Assembly: GCF_019429625.1 (NCBI RefSeq)
Contig: NZ_JAHXRW010000001.1
Span: 62,001 to 126,000, forward strand
DNA length: 64,000 nucleotides
Source of the DNA: Celeribacter sp. PS-C1
GTDB lineage: Bacteria; Pseudomonadota; Alphaproteobacteria; Rhodobacterales; Rhodobacteraceae
Direction: 5' to 3'
The notes below the pieces were generated by a model, which saw only the letters and a program-made list of their open reading frames with translations, did no database searches and was not told the origin of the DNA. Every line of letters begins with the position of its first letter. Within the stretch, counting starts at the first letter, position 1. Below are positions 20,128 to 27,505 of this stretch, one piece after another. A program made the position numbers and the translations under genes.

Positions 20128-20166
20128 GAGTCATCCGGGATTCGCAGTCAATTTCTTTTTCGAATC
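20128..20166 (-). promoter_or_regulatory. Cluster of three GANTC sites upstream of ccrM
   Basis: GAGTC (20128-20132), GATTC (20139-20143) and GAATC (20162-20166), the last overlapping the rnhB stop. The methylation state of such sites in the ccrM promoter is known to control ccrM in Caulobacter; the same role here is inferred. Confidence 0.6.
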
Positions 20167-20803
20167 AGTCACTTATGTTTTTGTCTTGATACAATATATT
20201 GTGGACCGGTTTGAACGAACGTCTATGGAGCGGGGTCACACCAAAATCTCGGAGTCCTTCGAGGTGCGCCTTGGTCCCGTAACCCGCGTTTTTCTCCCAG
20301 GCATATCCCGGATACTGTTGCGCCAAATCCACCATAAGACGATCGCGCCATATTTTGGCCACAATTGAAGCCGCAGAAATCGACATCGACCGGGCATCTC
20401 CTTTGACGATGGCCTCGGCATCCAGCCCGAAGGCGGGCGGCACCTTATTCCCGTCCACCAGTACATAATCCGCCTTGACCGTGAGCCCAGCGACGGCGCG
20501 CTCCATCGCCCTTAAAGACGCCTGTAGAATGTTGATCTCATCAATCTCCTCGACCGAACAGGAGGCGATGGAAACATCGGACTTCGCGAGAATCTCTTCA
20601 AAAAGCTTTTCGCGCCGTTTTGCCGTCAGCGCCTTGGAATCGTTCAAACCTTCGGGAATGTGCTCCGGGTCGAGCCAGACTGCTGCGGCCACCACGGGTC
20701 CCGCCAAAGGCCCGCGCCCCACTTCATCCACACCAACGATGCGGGAGTAGCCACGCCGCTGGGCGGCCTCTTCGAAACTGTAATCAGGGATCGTTTTTGT
20801 CAT
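20165..20803 (-). CDS. rnhB: Ribonuclease HII
   Basis: 212 residues from the ATG at 20803. RNase HII removes ribonucleotides embedded in DNA and RNA primers. The catalytic Asp26-Glu27 lie in VGVDEVGRGPLAGPV; NDSKAL, VLVDGNK and SISAASIVAKIWRD supply the other conserved residues, and KNAGYGTKAH contains the family's GYGT block. The frame is open further upstream but has no matching extension and would cross the terminator of the next gene. ccrM follows on the same strand. Confidence 0.96.
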   Translation of the reverse strand: MTKTIPDYSFEEAAQRRGYSRIVGVDEVGRGPLAGPVVAAAVWLDPEHIPEGLNDSKALTAKRREKLFEEILAKSDVSIASCSVEEIDEINILQASLRAMERAVAGLTVKADYVLVDGNKVPPAFGLDAEAIVKGDARSMSISAASIVAKIWRDRLMVDLAQQYPGYAWEKNAGYGTKAHLEGLRDFGVTPLHRRSFKPVHNILYQDKNISD

Positions 20804-20838
20804 ACCCCTGTGAAGCCGAAGCCGGGCAGTGGCGCAAG

Positions 20839-20871
20839 AAAAAAGCGGGTGGGACGCATGAACCCACCCGC
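20839..20871 (-). terminator. Rho-independent terminator of the exported protein gene
   Basis: Perfect 9-base arms GCGGGTGGG (20845-20853) and CCCACCCGC (20863-20871); the A-run at 20839-20844 gives six T's after the stem on the minus strand. It separates the exported-protein gene from rnhB. Confidence 0.85.
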
Positions 20872-20928
20872 AAGTTGACGCGACACATGGGGACATGAAA
20901 CCGCGTATCTGCTCGATTTTTATATAAC

Positions 20929-21396
20929 TCAGCGATGGACGTAGCCGCGGTTGCGGTCGCGGTCGATGCGGTAGCCAAAATTGCTCAGACAACCGACGTC
21001 ATAGGCGTCTTTTTTACCCTGACGGGTTTGCACCCGGGTCTCACAGGCGCGCGGCAACCGGACACGGTTTTGGTGCGTTTCGCGTTTCACACAGTTCTCC
21101 AGGACGACCAGTCGATGTTTGTTGCCTTGGCCCGCGCTCATTACACAGGTGTTCGGGATACGAAGATCGTGACCCCAGTCAGGTCTTGGCTTGCGTTCAT
21201 CATCATGACGTGGCCGCGTGGCTCTGGCTTTCTTGTCGTTCTTGTCATCCAGCGCCTTGCCGATCACGAAGAGCGTCAAAAGCCCGCCCAGTGCCAAAGC
21301 GGCATCATTGTCTCCGGCGCGGGCCGGTGCAGCGGAGAAGCCCGCGGTGGCAATGGAAAGCGCAAGCAGCCCAGCGGTGAATTTTGTCAGTCTCAT
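20929..21396 (-). CDS. Small exported protein of unknown function
   Basis: 155 residues from the ATG at 21396 (AAAGGACG upstream). A Sec signal peptide (MRLTKFTAGLLALSIATAG, cleavage near ARA-G) is followed by a hydrophobic stretch (ALALGGLLTLFVIGKALDD), a highly basic/acidic linker (DKNDKKARATRPRHDDERKPRPD) that is probably disordered, and a C-terminal part with four cysteines (NTCVM, ENCVK, RACET, VGCLS) likely to form two disulfides. It has its own strong terminator. I do not recognise the family beyond similar proteins in roseobacters. Confidence 0.75.
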   Translation of the reverse strand: MRLTKFTAGLLALSIATAGFSAAPARAGDNDAALALGGLLTLFVIGKALDDKNDKKARATRPRHDDERKPRPDWGHDLRIPNTCVMSAGQGNKHRLVVLENCVKRETHQNRVRLPRACETRVQTRQGKKDAYDVGCLSNFGYRIDRDRNRGYVHR

Positions 21397-21596
21397 CGGT
21401 CGTCCTTTCAAAGCCTGCGGCCCGCCTCGTTTCTGCATGTCTCGAATCTGCATTACGAAGTTTGGGGCACGTTGATGGGACGGTGATGGCCGGTTTCGGG
21501 AAAATCGCTCAATAACAGCGGCCTGTCATTTGATAGCAGACGACAAAACCGGCTTTGCTATTGAATAACATCGGCCAAACTCACAGGATCGCGAGC

Positions 21597-21884
21597 ATGA
21601 AAAAGCACCTTCTTCCTCTCGTGATCGCGCTCGTCACCCTTCCCGGACTGGCCAGTGCGTCCTGTTACGCCAGCTACAAAGCCAAGCGTGACAATCCGCT
21701 CAAGCTGCACTTCGGCGTAGCCGAGGTGGGCGACTCGCAATGCTCAAAAGGCGCCGCCGCCGACGCGATTGGTCCGCGCCTCGAGAAAGAAGGCTGGCAT
21801 CTTCTCTCCATCGTCGCGATGATCCCCGAAGAGAAACTGGGCGAGGTCAAAGCCGATGCTGGCGACTATTTCCTCCGATACTGA
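21597..21884 (+). CDS. Small exported protein of unknown function
   Basis: 95 residues from the ATG at 21597. Signal peptide MKKHLLPLVIALVTLPG with cleavage near ASA-S; the mature part has two cysteines (SCYASY and SQCSKG) that could pair. The sequence KLHFGVAEVG and the C-terminal DYFLRY have no assigned function known to me. Its last 29 bases overlap the start of the membrane-bound winged-helix gene, which suggests coupled expression. The preceding 200 bases divergent from the other exported protein probably hold its promoter. Confidence 0.7.
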   Translation: MKKHLLPLVIALVTLPGLASASCYASYKAKRDNPLKLHFGVAEVGDSQCSKGAAADAIGPRLEKEGWHLLSIVAMIPEEKLGEVKADAGDYFLRY

Positions 21885-22554
21885 CAGCCGCAAAGTGTCC
21901 CGCGTGGCGATCTATGGAATCGTGGCGATTGTCGCGATCCTGTTGATCGCTGCCGTGTTGTTGTTCGTGAACCTGCCGGACGCGAACGCCTTTAACGCGC
22001 GGGTCGAGCGTATTTTCGTTGAGAACGACCTGACCACCCAGGCGGAAATCAAATTGCTCGAAATTCTCGCGCAATCGGGGACGTCCTTTTCCGGCGTGCT
22101 CAATTCCTACCGTATGGTGATTTTTGTCCTGCTGGTGTTTTCCACCGCCCTCTTGATCGCAGCCCTTGTGTTCCTCGTTGTGATCATCGCGCTCAACAAG
22201 CGGATGAGCGAGATCGAGAAGCGAGGGATCGAAGTGTCCTCCCTGTTGATCTCACGCGCGGAGAACACGGTTTATCTGAACAACATGGAATTCAAACTCA
22301 CCCCCGCCGCCATCGAAACCCTGTCGGTTCTGGCCGAAGCGCGTCTCGATGATGACGTCCTGTCCGGTGCCGAAATCGAAGCGGTAATTTCCGGACGCAA
22401 TTCCGCGGATTGCGACGAGGCCGCCGGCGCCACTCGGATCAAACGCCTGCGCGATACTTTGGGAAATCAGATGGTGAGCGAGCTGTTGGTCAAAAACATC
22501 GCCCGCAAAGGCTACATGCTGTCTTGCCCGCGCGATGTGATCAAGATGGTCTAA
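21856..22554 (+). CDS. Membrane-anchored winged-helix protein
   Basis: 232 residues. Two hydrophobic segments are evident: about 17-40 (VAIYGIVAIVAILLIAAVLL) and about 86-112 (VIFVLLVFSTALLIAALVFL), enclosing a roughly 45-residue loop predicted to be periplasmic. The C-terminal 105 residues resemble the OmpR/PhoB winged helix: MEFKLTPAAIETLSVL, then RIKRLRDTLG and IARKGYML. So a DNA-binding domain appears fixed to the cytoplasmic face, the reverse order of ToxR/CadC, where the winged helix is N-terminal. GAGGT lies nine bases before the ATG; GTG at 21895 is an alternative start. The regulated genes are unknown. Confidence 0.75.
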   Translation: MLATISSDTDSRKVSRVAIYGIVAIVAILLIAAVLLFVNLPDANAFNARVERIFVENDLTTQAEIKLLEILAQSGTSFSGVLNSYRMVIFVLLVFSTALLIAALVFLVVIIALNKRMSEIEKRGIEVSSLLISRAENTVYLNNMEFKLTPAAIETLSVLAEARLDDDVLSGAEIEAVISGRNSADCDEAAGATRIKRLRDTLGNQMVSELLVKNIARKGYMLSCPRDVIKMV

Positions 22555-22659
22555 ACGCGACTGGAGCCTGCCAGCTTCAGGGAAAAGATCGCGGCGCGTC
22601 TTTCATTTTGAGATTCGTGGCTCGCAAATGCCCCTTGCGACCTTTCGAAAAGCGTGATT

Positions 22660-22675
22660 GTCTCATAATTGCGAC
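22660..22675 (+). promoter_or_regulatory. Candidate operator upstream of the XRE regulator gene
   Basis: GTCTCATAATTGCGAC, 47 bases before the regulator start. It matches the element at 23681-23696 in 12 of 16 positions with the same GTC...GAC ends, and lies in an inverted repeat TTGTC/GACAA (22658-22662, 22673-22677). Confidence 0.45.
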
Positions 22676-22722
22676 AAATCTCGATGTGCGCTCAAAGTTT
22701 AGACGACGCACAGGTATCTTAC

Positions 22723-23637
22723 ATGTTTTCGAATGAGCGCACCTTGGTAGAAACACAGATCAATTTCAAAGACATCGGCGCGCGCCTAAAGGCCCACCGC
22801 CTGGGCCGCAACCTGTCGCCGGAAGATGTCGCCACCCGCCTGCACATTTCCCGTGCGGCGCTTTATCGTGCGGAAAAAGGCGAGATCGCGAAGATCGACA
22901 TGCTCTCCGCCATCGCTCAGGAACTTCAGGTGTCTTTGCCGAGCCTTCTCGGGGTTGGAATCGAATACGTCGACAACGCCCTTAGTTTCTTCGAACGCAT
23001 GCGCCAAATCGAAGATGAATGTGAGCAAATCATCGGCCTCTTCAGCCCGATTTCCTATCTGGTGACAACGGATCGCTATGATGCCGTTCTCAAGGATGTC
23101 CTAAGCGAATCCGTACCCAGTTCAGAACATGACGATATTGCAAAAATCCTTGATATTCTTGAGAAAAGAAAACAGCGCTTTGCTCAAAGGCGCCCGCTTC
23201 TGGCCTCTATTATTTCGGATGCGGACATCCGCAAATTCCTTCGCGAAGGATTGGAGGGCAGCCCCGAGTTGTCGTCCGAGATCCGCAAACAGCGACGCCG
23301 GATGGCTTTGGCGGAGGTGCGCCATATCGTCGAAATGTTGCGCGCGCCTGATATTGGCATCCAGATCGGCGTGGCCCGCGAACCGATTCCCTCGACCTCT
23401 TTCCAGATCATGCGCCAAGCCGGGCGCTCGATCCTCACGATCAGCCCTTTCCGCCTTGGTCATAACCCCAACATTCGCATCGGTGTCGGCATGATCACCT
23501 CTGCGCCGGAAGCCCTCGAGCTTCACGAAGGCATTGCCGAGCGGCTTTGGAACACCTCGCTCAAAGGGCGCGAGGCGGCCGAGCATGTCGAAGCGCTGAT
23601 TGCGCGCGAGGGTATTGAGGCGGAGATTTCAGCCTAA
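22723..23637 (+). CDS. XRE-family transcriptional regulator
   Basis: 304 residues from the ATG at 22723; ATG at 22684 would add 13 residues. The N-terminal helix-turn-helix is at about residues 13-70 (IGARLKAHRLGRNLSPEDVA, then HISRAALYRAEKGEI). The remaining 230 residues form a ligand-sensing or dimerisation part that I cannot assign to a named domain; the segment REPIPSTSFQIMRQ and SPFRLGHNPNIRIGVGMIT stand out. It lies 130 bases before a TRAP/pyrimidine operon on the same strand and shares a 16-bp motif between its own leader and that operon's leader, so it probably controls both. Confidence 0.82.
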   Translation: MFSNERTLVETQINFKDIGARLKAHRLGRNLSPEDVATRLHISRAALYRAEKGEIAKIDMLSAIAQELQVSLPSLLGVGIEYVDNALSFFERMRQIEDECEQIIGLFSPISYLVTTDRYDAVLKDVLSESVPSSEHDDIAKILDILEKRKQRFAQRRPLLASIISDADIRKFLREGLEGSPELSSEIRKQRRRMALAEVRHIVEMLRAPDIGIQIGVAREPIPSTSFQIMRQAGRSILTISPFRLGHNPNIRIGVGMITSAPEALELHEGIAERLWNTSLKGREAAEHVEALIAREGIEAEISA

Positions 23638-23680
23638 AAATTCAGCAAAAAATTTAAACGACTGGTCAATTTTGGGTTTC

Positions 23681-23696
23681 GTCTCATTTTTTAGAC
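23681..23696 (+). promoter_or_regulatory. Candidate operator upstream of the TRAP/pyrimidine operon
   Basis: GTCTCATTTTTTAGAC, 70 bases before dctP, matching the element at 22660-22675. GTCT/AGAC at its ends are an inverted repeat. A GGTCAA (23664-23669)/TTGACC (23704-23709) pair flanks it. Confidence 0.45.
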
Positions 23697-23766
23697 TTTT
23701 TTATTGACCTCCCCCCCACTTTGGGGAGTCTATGATGATCAGAACCAAACCAACCGGGAGCGCTCC

Positions 23767-24774
23767 ATGTCTCAACCCAAACCCCTTCTGTCCGCCGTGC
23801 TGCTCGCTGGACTGGCCCTGTCCAGCCCCGCGCTTGCCCAAGAGTATGTGGCCAAGATCGGACACCTCGAAAGCACGCAGCAGAGCCGTCACGTTCACCT
23901 CGAAAAAGTGGCAGAGCTCGTCGCCGAACGCACGGACGGCGATGTGGAGTTTCAGATTTTCCCGCAGGGCCAACTCGGCAACCAGCGTCAAATGAACGAA
24001 GGCGTGCAACTCGGCACCATTGAGGCCACCGTTGCACCCGCGGCCTTCCTTGGCGGCTTTAACCCGCTGGTGTCGATCCTCGACATCCCCTACCTGATCC
24101 CCGAAGACGCCGACAAAGCCGCCGCACTGCGTGACGGCCCCTTCGGTGAGGCCCTGCTCGACAGCTTCTCCGACAAAGGCATGGTGGCGATTGATCTCTG
24201 GCCCAACGGCAAGAAACAGTTCACCTCCAACGAGCCGCTCGACACGCTCGCCGACTTCGCCGGTCAGAAATTCCGTGTCATGGACAGCTCGATCCTGATC
24301 GAACAGTTCAACGCACTTGGCGCCTCCGCCATCGCTCTGCCGTTCGGTGAGCTTTACACCTCGCTGCAAACCGGCGTTGTGGACGGCGAAGAAAACCCGC
24401 TCGACACGATCAAGGCGATGAAATTCTACGAGGTTCAGAAAAACCTCGTCGTCTCCGATCACGGCGCGATGGAAGATGTGGTCCTCTTCAACCCGATGTT
24501 CTGGGAGAGCCTCCCGGAAGATTACAAGACCATCATCAAGGACGCCTTTGCCGAAGTCATCCCCGAGTTGACCGCTCACAAAACCGCTGCCGTCGACTCC
24601 GCGCTTGAGACCATTACCGAAGCCGGCACCAACGTGCGCGTCGCCGATGAGGCTGAGCGCGCAGAATTCCGCGACACGATGTTCGGCCCGGCCTCTGCCG
24701 CCTACGTTGCCAAAACCGGCGACGCGGGTCAGACCCTGCTCGACATCTACACGCAAGCCTACGGCGATTTGTAA
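23767..24774 (+). CDS. TRAP transporter solute-binding protein (DctP family)
   Basis: 335 residues from the ATG at 23767 (GGGAG upstream). Sec signal peptide MSQPKPLLSAVLLAGLALSS, cleavage near ALA-Q. The DctP fold is shown by FAGQKFRVMDSS, which holds the conserved arginine that binds the substrate carboxylate, and the block ALPFGELYTSLQTGVVDGEE. The protein captures an organic acid in the periplasm for the DctQM permease encoded next. It heads an operon that continues through pyrK, pyrD, an amidohydrolase and pyrE, so a carboxylated pyrimidine precursor such as orotate is a reasonable substrate guess. Confidence 0.92.
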   Translation: MSQPKPLLSAVLLAGLALSSPALAQEYVAKIGHLESTQQSRHVHLEKVAELVAERTDGDVEFQIFPQGQLGNQRQMNEGVQLGTIEATVAPAAFLGGFNPLVSILDIPYLIPEDADKAAALRDGPFGEALLDSFSDKGMVAIDLWPNGKKQFTSNEPLDTLADFAGQKFRVMDSSILIEQFNALGASAIALPFGELYTSLQTGVVDGEENPLDTIKAMKFYEVQKNLVVSDHGAMEDVVLFNPMFWESLPEDYKTIIKDAFAEVIPELTAHKTAAVDSALETITEAGTNVRVADEAERAEFRDTMFGPASAAYVAKTGDAGQTLLDIYTQAYGDL

Positions 24775-24812
24775 AACCTGACGGATCCGGGGCGCGCCGC
24801 CTCGGGTCTCTC

Positions 24813-24846
24813 CGCTCCGCATCGGTTCCGATCCAGATGCGGAGCG
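24813..24846 (+). repeat. Intercistronic stem-loop between the dctP- and dctQ-type genes
   Basis: Perfect 11-base arms at 24813-24823 and 24836-24846 (core GCTCCGCATC / GATGCGGAGC) with a 12-base loop. No T-run follows. Such hairpins after binding-protein genes often stabilise the upstream mRNA so that binding protein is made in excess. Confidence 0.65.
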
Positions 24847-24858
24847 TCTCTTTCCACA

Positions 24859-25368
24859 GTGATCGAAAGCCCCCTCATGCAAGCTCTCAATCTGCTCCGA
24901 ACGGTCGAAAGAACCGTTCTCATCGCCCTTTTCCTGATCATGGTGTTTCTCTACAGCGGCTCGGTCGTGACCCGCGAAATCGGTGGCACCTTTGCCAGCC
25001 GTTTTGCCTGGATCGAGGAAGCAGTGCGGATCATGAACCTGTTCCTCGTGTTCCTGGCTCTCGGGCTGGCGCTTGAACGGGGCAAGCATGTGGGCATCAC
25101 CAATATGCGCGATCGCCTGCCCGCGCCGTTGCTCAAGGGGGTGTTGAAACTCATTGATCTCGTCGGGCTGTGCATGAGCCTCTATGTCGCGTGGCTGGCG
25201 GTCGATCTGGTGCAATTCGTGCTCAAATCCGGCCAGAAATCCCCGACCCTTGGCGTACCCATGGGCGTGATCTACCTCGCGCCTGTTGCTGGCTTTCTCC
25301 TCTTGGGCCTGCGCTATGGGCTAAGCCTTTTGGGCCTCATCGACCGTTATCAGGAGGCCTCCGAATGA
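24859..25368 (+). CDS. TRAP transporter small permease (DctQ family)
   Basis: 169 residues from a GTG at 24859; ATG at 24877 is an alternative. Four membrane segments are visible at roughly residues 18-38, 58-75, 93-115 and 132-155, the DctQ layout. RFAWIEEAVRIMNLFLVFLA contains the family's W-x-EE segment. It pairs with the large permease DctM to form the membrane part of the importer driven by the sodium or proton gradient. The start follows the intercistronic hairpin, and its end overlaps the dctM start by four bases (ATGA). Confidence 0.9.
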   Translation: MIESPLMQALNLLRTVERTVLIALFLIMVFLYSGSVVTREIGGTFASRFAWIEEAVRIMNLFLVFLALGLALERGKHVGITNMRDRLPAPLLKGVLKLIDLVGLCMSLYVAWLAVDLVQFVLKSGQKSPTLGVPMGVIYLAPVAGFLLLGLRYGLSLLGLIDRYQEASE

Positions 25369-26648
25369 TCTTCGCCCTCATTATCGTTTTGGCCATCCTC
25401 TTGTTGGTGGCTGGCTTTGAGATGCTTTTGGTGCTGGGTATCCCCGCACTCGCTTACAAAGAAGCTTTCTATGGCCGCTTGCCCGATGCGGCCGTGGTGC
25501 AAAAGATTGTCGGTGGCATCGACCATTCGACGCTTCTGGCCATTCCCTTCTTCATCTTCGCGGCGAATCTCATGGGCTCCGGCCAAATCGCGCGCCAACT
25601 CATCTCTGTCGTTAAGGCCCTCGTGGGTCACACCAAGGGCGGCATGGGCCATGTCGTCGTCGGCGGCAGCATGGCGTTTGGCGCGGTCTCTGGCTCTGCA
25701 CCTGCCACGGTGGCCGCCATGGGCCGCATGGTCTACCCGGAGCTGCGCAAAGCGGGCTATTCCGACCGGTTCAGCCTTGGGCTTCTGGTTTCTTCGGCAG
25801 AAACTGCGCTTTTGATTCCGCCGTCGATCACGCTGATCGTCTACGGCTGGATCACCGGCACGTCGATTTCCAAACTCTTCGCGGGCGGTCTCGCCGTCGG
25901 CCTGCTCCTTGGCCTCGCGTTCTCCGTCTACGTCCGTATCCAAGCCGCGCGCGACGGCGTCAGCCATGATCCGCGCTTGCCGTGGTCCGAACGCTTCAAG
26001 GCGATCTGGGACGCCAAATGGGCGCTTGGAATGCCGGTGATCATTCTGGGCGGCATTTATTCCGGCTTTATCACCCCCACAGAGGCCGCCGCAGTCAGTG
26101 TGGTCTATGCCATCCTCGTCGAGATGTTCGTCTTCCGCGCGCTTGATCTCAAAGGTCTCGCCAAGATCACCGAAGACAGCGCCGTGAATACCTCAATCAT
26201 CTTCGTGCTTTTGGCCATGGGCGGGTTGATTTCCTTCTTCGTCACCTTGGCGCAAGTGCCCAATGAAATCATCGCCTTCCTTGAGGCCACCGGCGCGGGC
26301 AAGATCGCCTTCCTGATCGCGGTCAACGTGCTGTTCTTCGTGGCAGGCATGTTCATTGATCCGAACTCAACACTTTTGGTTCTGGTGCCGCCGCTTTATC
26401 CGGTCGCCATGAGTTTCGGTATCGATCCGGTGCATTTCGGCATGTTGGTGACGCTCAATGTCAGCCTCGGGATGATCACGCCGCCCTTCGGCCTCGATAT
26501 CTTCGTCGCATCGTCCACGCTCAATAAACCTGTGGCGGACATCATTCGCGGCGTCTGGCCCTTCGTGCTGGTGAACCTGATCGTGCTCCTGCTGATCACC
26601 TATATCCCGCAAATCTCCCTCTTCATTCCAAAGCTGATCTACGGCTAA
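25365..26648 (+). CDS. TRAP transporter large permease (DctM family)
   Basis: 427 residues from the ATG at 25365, chosen because it overlaps the dctQ stop and gives a hydrophobic start (MIFALIIVLAILLLVAG). About a dozen membrane segments follow. Family motifs: IPFFIFAANLMGSGQIARQL, GAVSGSAPATVAAMG and the C-terminal repeat PFGLDIFVASS. DctM forms the transport path of the TRAP importer with DctQ. pyrK begins 14 bases downstream, so the transporter and the pyrimidine enzymes are almost certainly cotranscribed. Confidence 0.94.
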   Translation: MIFALIIVLAILLLVAGFEMLLVLGIPALAYKEAFYGRLPDAAVVQKIVGGIDHSTLLAIPFFIFAANLMGSGQIARQLISVVKALVGHTKGGMGHVVVGGSMAFGAVSGSAPATVAAMGRMVYPELRKAGYSDRFSLGLLVSSAETALLIPPSITLIVYGWITGTSISKLFAGGLAVGLLLGLAFSVYVRIQAARDGVSHDPRLPWSERFKAIWDAKWALGMPVIILGGIYSGFITPTEAAAVSVVYAILVEMFVFRALDLKGLAKITEDSAVNTSIIFVLLAMGGLISFFVTLAQVPNEIIAFLEATGAGKIAFLIAVNVLFFVAGMFIDPNSTLLVLVPPLYPVAMSFGIDPVHFGMLVTLNVSLGMITPPFGLDIFVASSTLNKPVADIIRGVWPFVLVNLIVLLLITYIPQISLFIPKLIYG

Positions 26649-26662
26649 TCCGAGGCAGACCA

Positions 26663-27505
26663 ATGACCTACATTCCGACCACCGTGTCCGTCCCTGTTCC
26701 GCAGGGGCTACGGCCCCGCTGTTCCGAAGCCACCTGTCGCGTGGTCTCGAATACCCCTGTAAATGGCGAATATCGCCTGCTCACTCTCGACGCACCCGAG
26801 GCCATTCTCGACTGTCAGCCGGGTCAGTTTTTCCAACTGCTCTGCCCTGCGCCCGAAGGGGAGAACCCTTTTCTGCGTCGCCCGATGAGTATCTACGGAT
26901 ATGACAAATCGGCGGGCCGTCTGGAGTTTCTCTATAAAATTGCGGGCGCCGGCACGCGCGGTCTCGCCACGCTGCGCCCCGATGACACCTTCAATGTGCT
27001 TGGCCCTCTGGGACAGGGGTTCTCTATGCCCGACGACTGGCAAAATCTCATGCTCGTCGCACGCGGCGTGGGCCTTGCGACCCTCGCTCCGCTCGCCCGC
27101 ATGGCGCAGGAGAGGGGGCGCAAGCTGACCGCGATCTGTTCCGCGCGCCGACCGGAATTGGCAATGTCCGTCGAGCTATTCGAAAGCTATGGCGCCGAAG
27201 TGATCGTCGTCCACGACGAGGATGGAAGCTCTACGCCCGAGGCGCTGCGCCCGTTGATCGAGGCACGGATCGCCAAAGGAGACGTAGATGCCTTCTACAC
27301 CTGCGGCTCCTCGCGGCTTTTGCGGATGCTGCAAGACCTCGGTGAGAGCCATGGCATCCCCGGCGAGATCGCCATGGAGCAACAAATGGCCTGTGGTCTC
27401 GGCATGTGTCAGGCCTGTGTGCGCAGTTTCCGGGTCGGCGACCGCATCATTCAACGCCGCGTCTGTCGCGAAGGCCCGGTGTTCCCTATTTCGGAGGCGA
27501 TGTGA
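26663..27505 (+). CDS. pyrK: Dihydroorotate dehydrogenase electron-transfer subunit (PyrK)
   Basis: 280 residues. PyrK carries FAD and a [2Fe-2S] cluster and passes electrons between dihydroorotate dehydrogenase and NAD+. The FAD motif RRPMSIYGYD is at about 72-81, the NAD-binding part begins near VARGVGLATLAP, and the cluster ligands are Cys244, Cys249, Cys252 and Cys268 (C-x4-C-x2-C-x15-C), exactly the PyrK spacing. Most alphaproteobacteria use only the membrane, quinone-linked class 2 PyrD, so this soluble NAD-linked type is unusual here. It overlaps pyrD by one base. Confidence 0.88.
   Translation: MTYIPTTVSVPVPQGLRPRCSEATCRVVSNTPVNGEYRLLTLDAPEAILDCQPGQFFQLLCPAPEGENPFLRRPMSIYGYDKSAGRLEFLYKIAGAGTRGLATLRPDDTFNVLGPLGQGFSMPDDWQNLMLVARGVGLATLAPLARMAQERGRKLTAICSARRPELAMSVELFESYGAEVIVVHDEDGSSTPEALRPLIEARIAKGDVDAFYTCGSSRLLRMLQDLGESHGIPGEIAMEQQMACGLGMCQACVRSFRVGDRIIQRRVCREGPVFPISEAM

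Noticed and set aside
23704-23736. Possible promoter TTGACC...TATGAT before dctP
   Set aside because: The spacer is 21 bases, too long for a normal sigma-70 promoter; I could not define the real -10.
23701-25215. A 504-codon minus-strand frame opposite dctP and dctQ
   Set aside because: Shadow of the TRAP genes; histidine- and arginine-rich composition without any domain.
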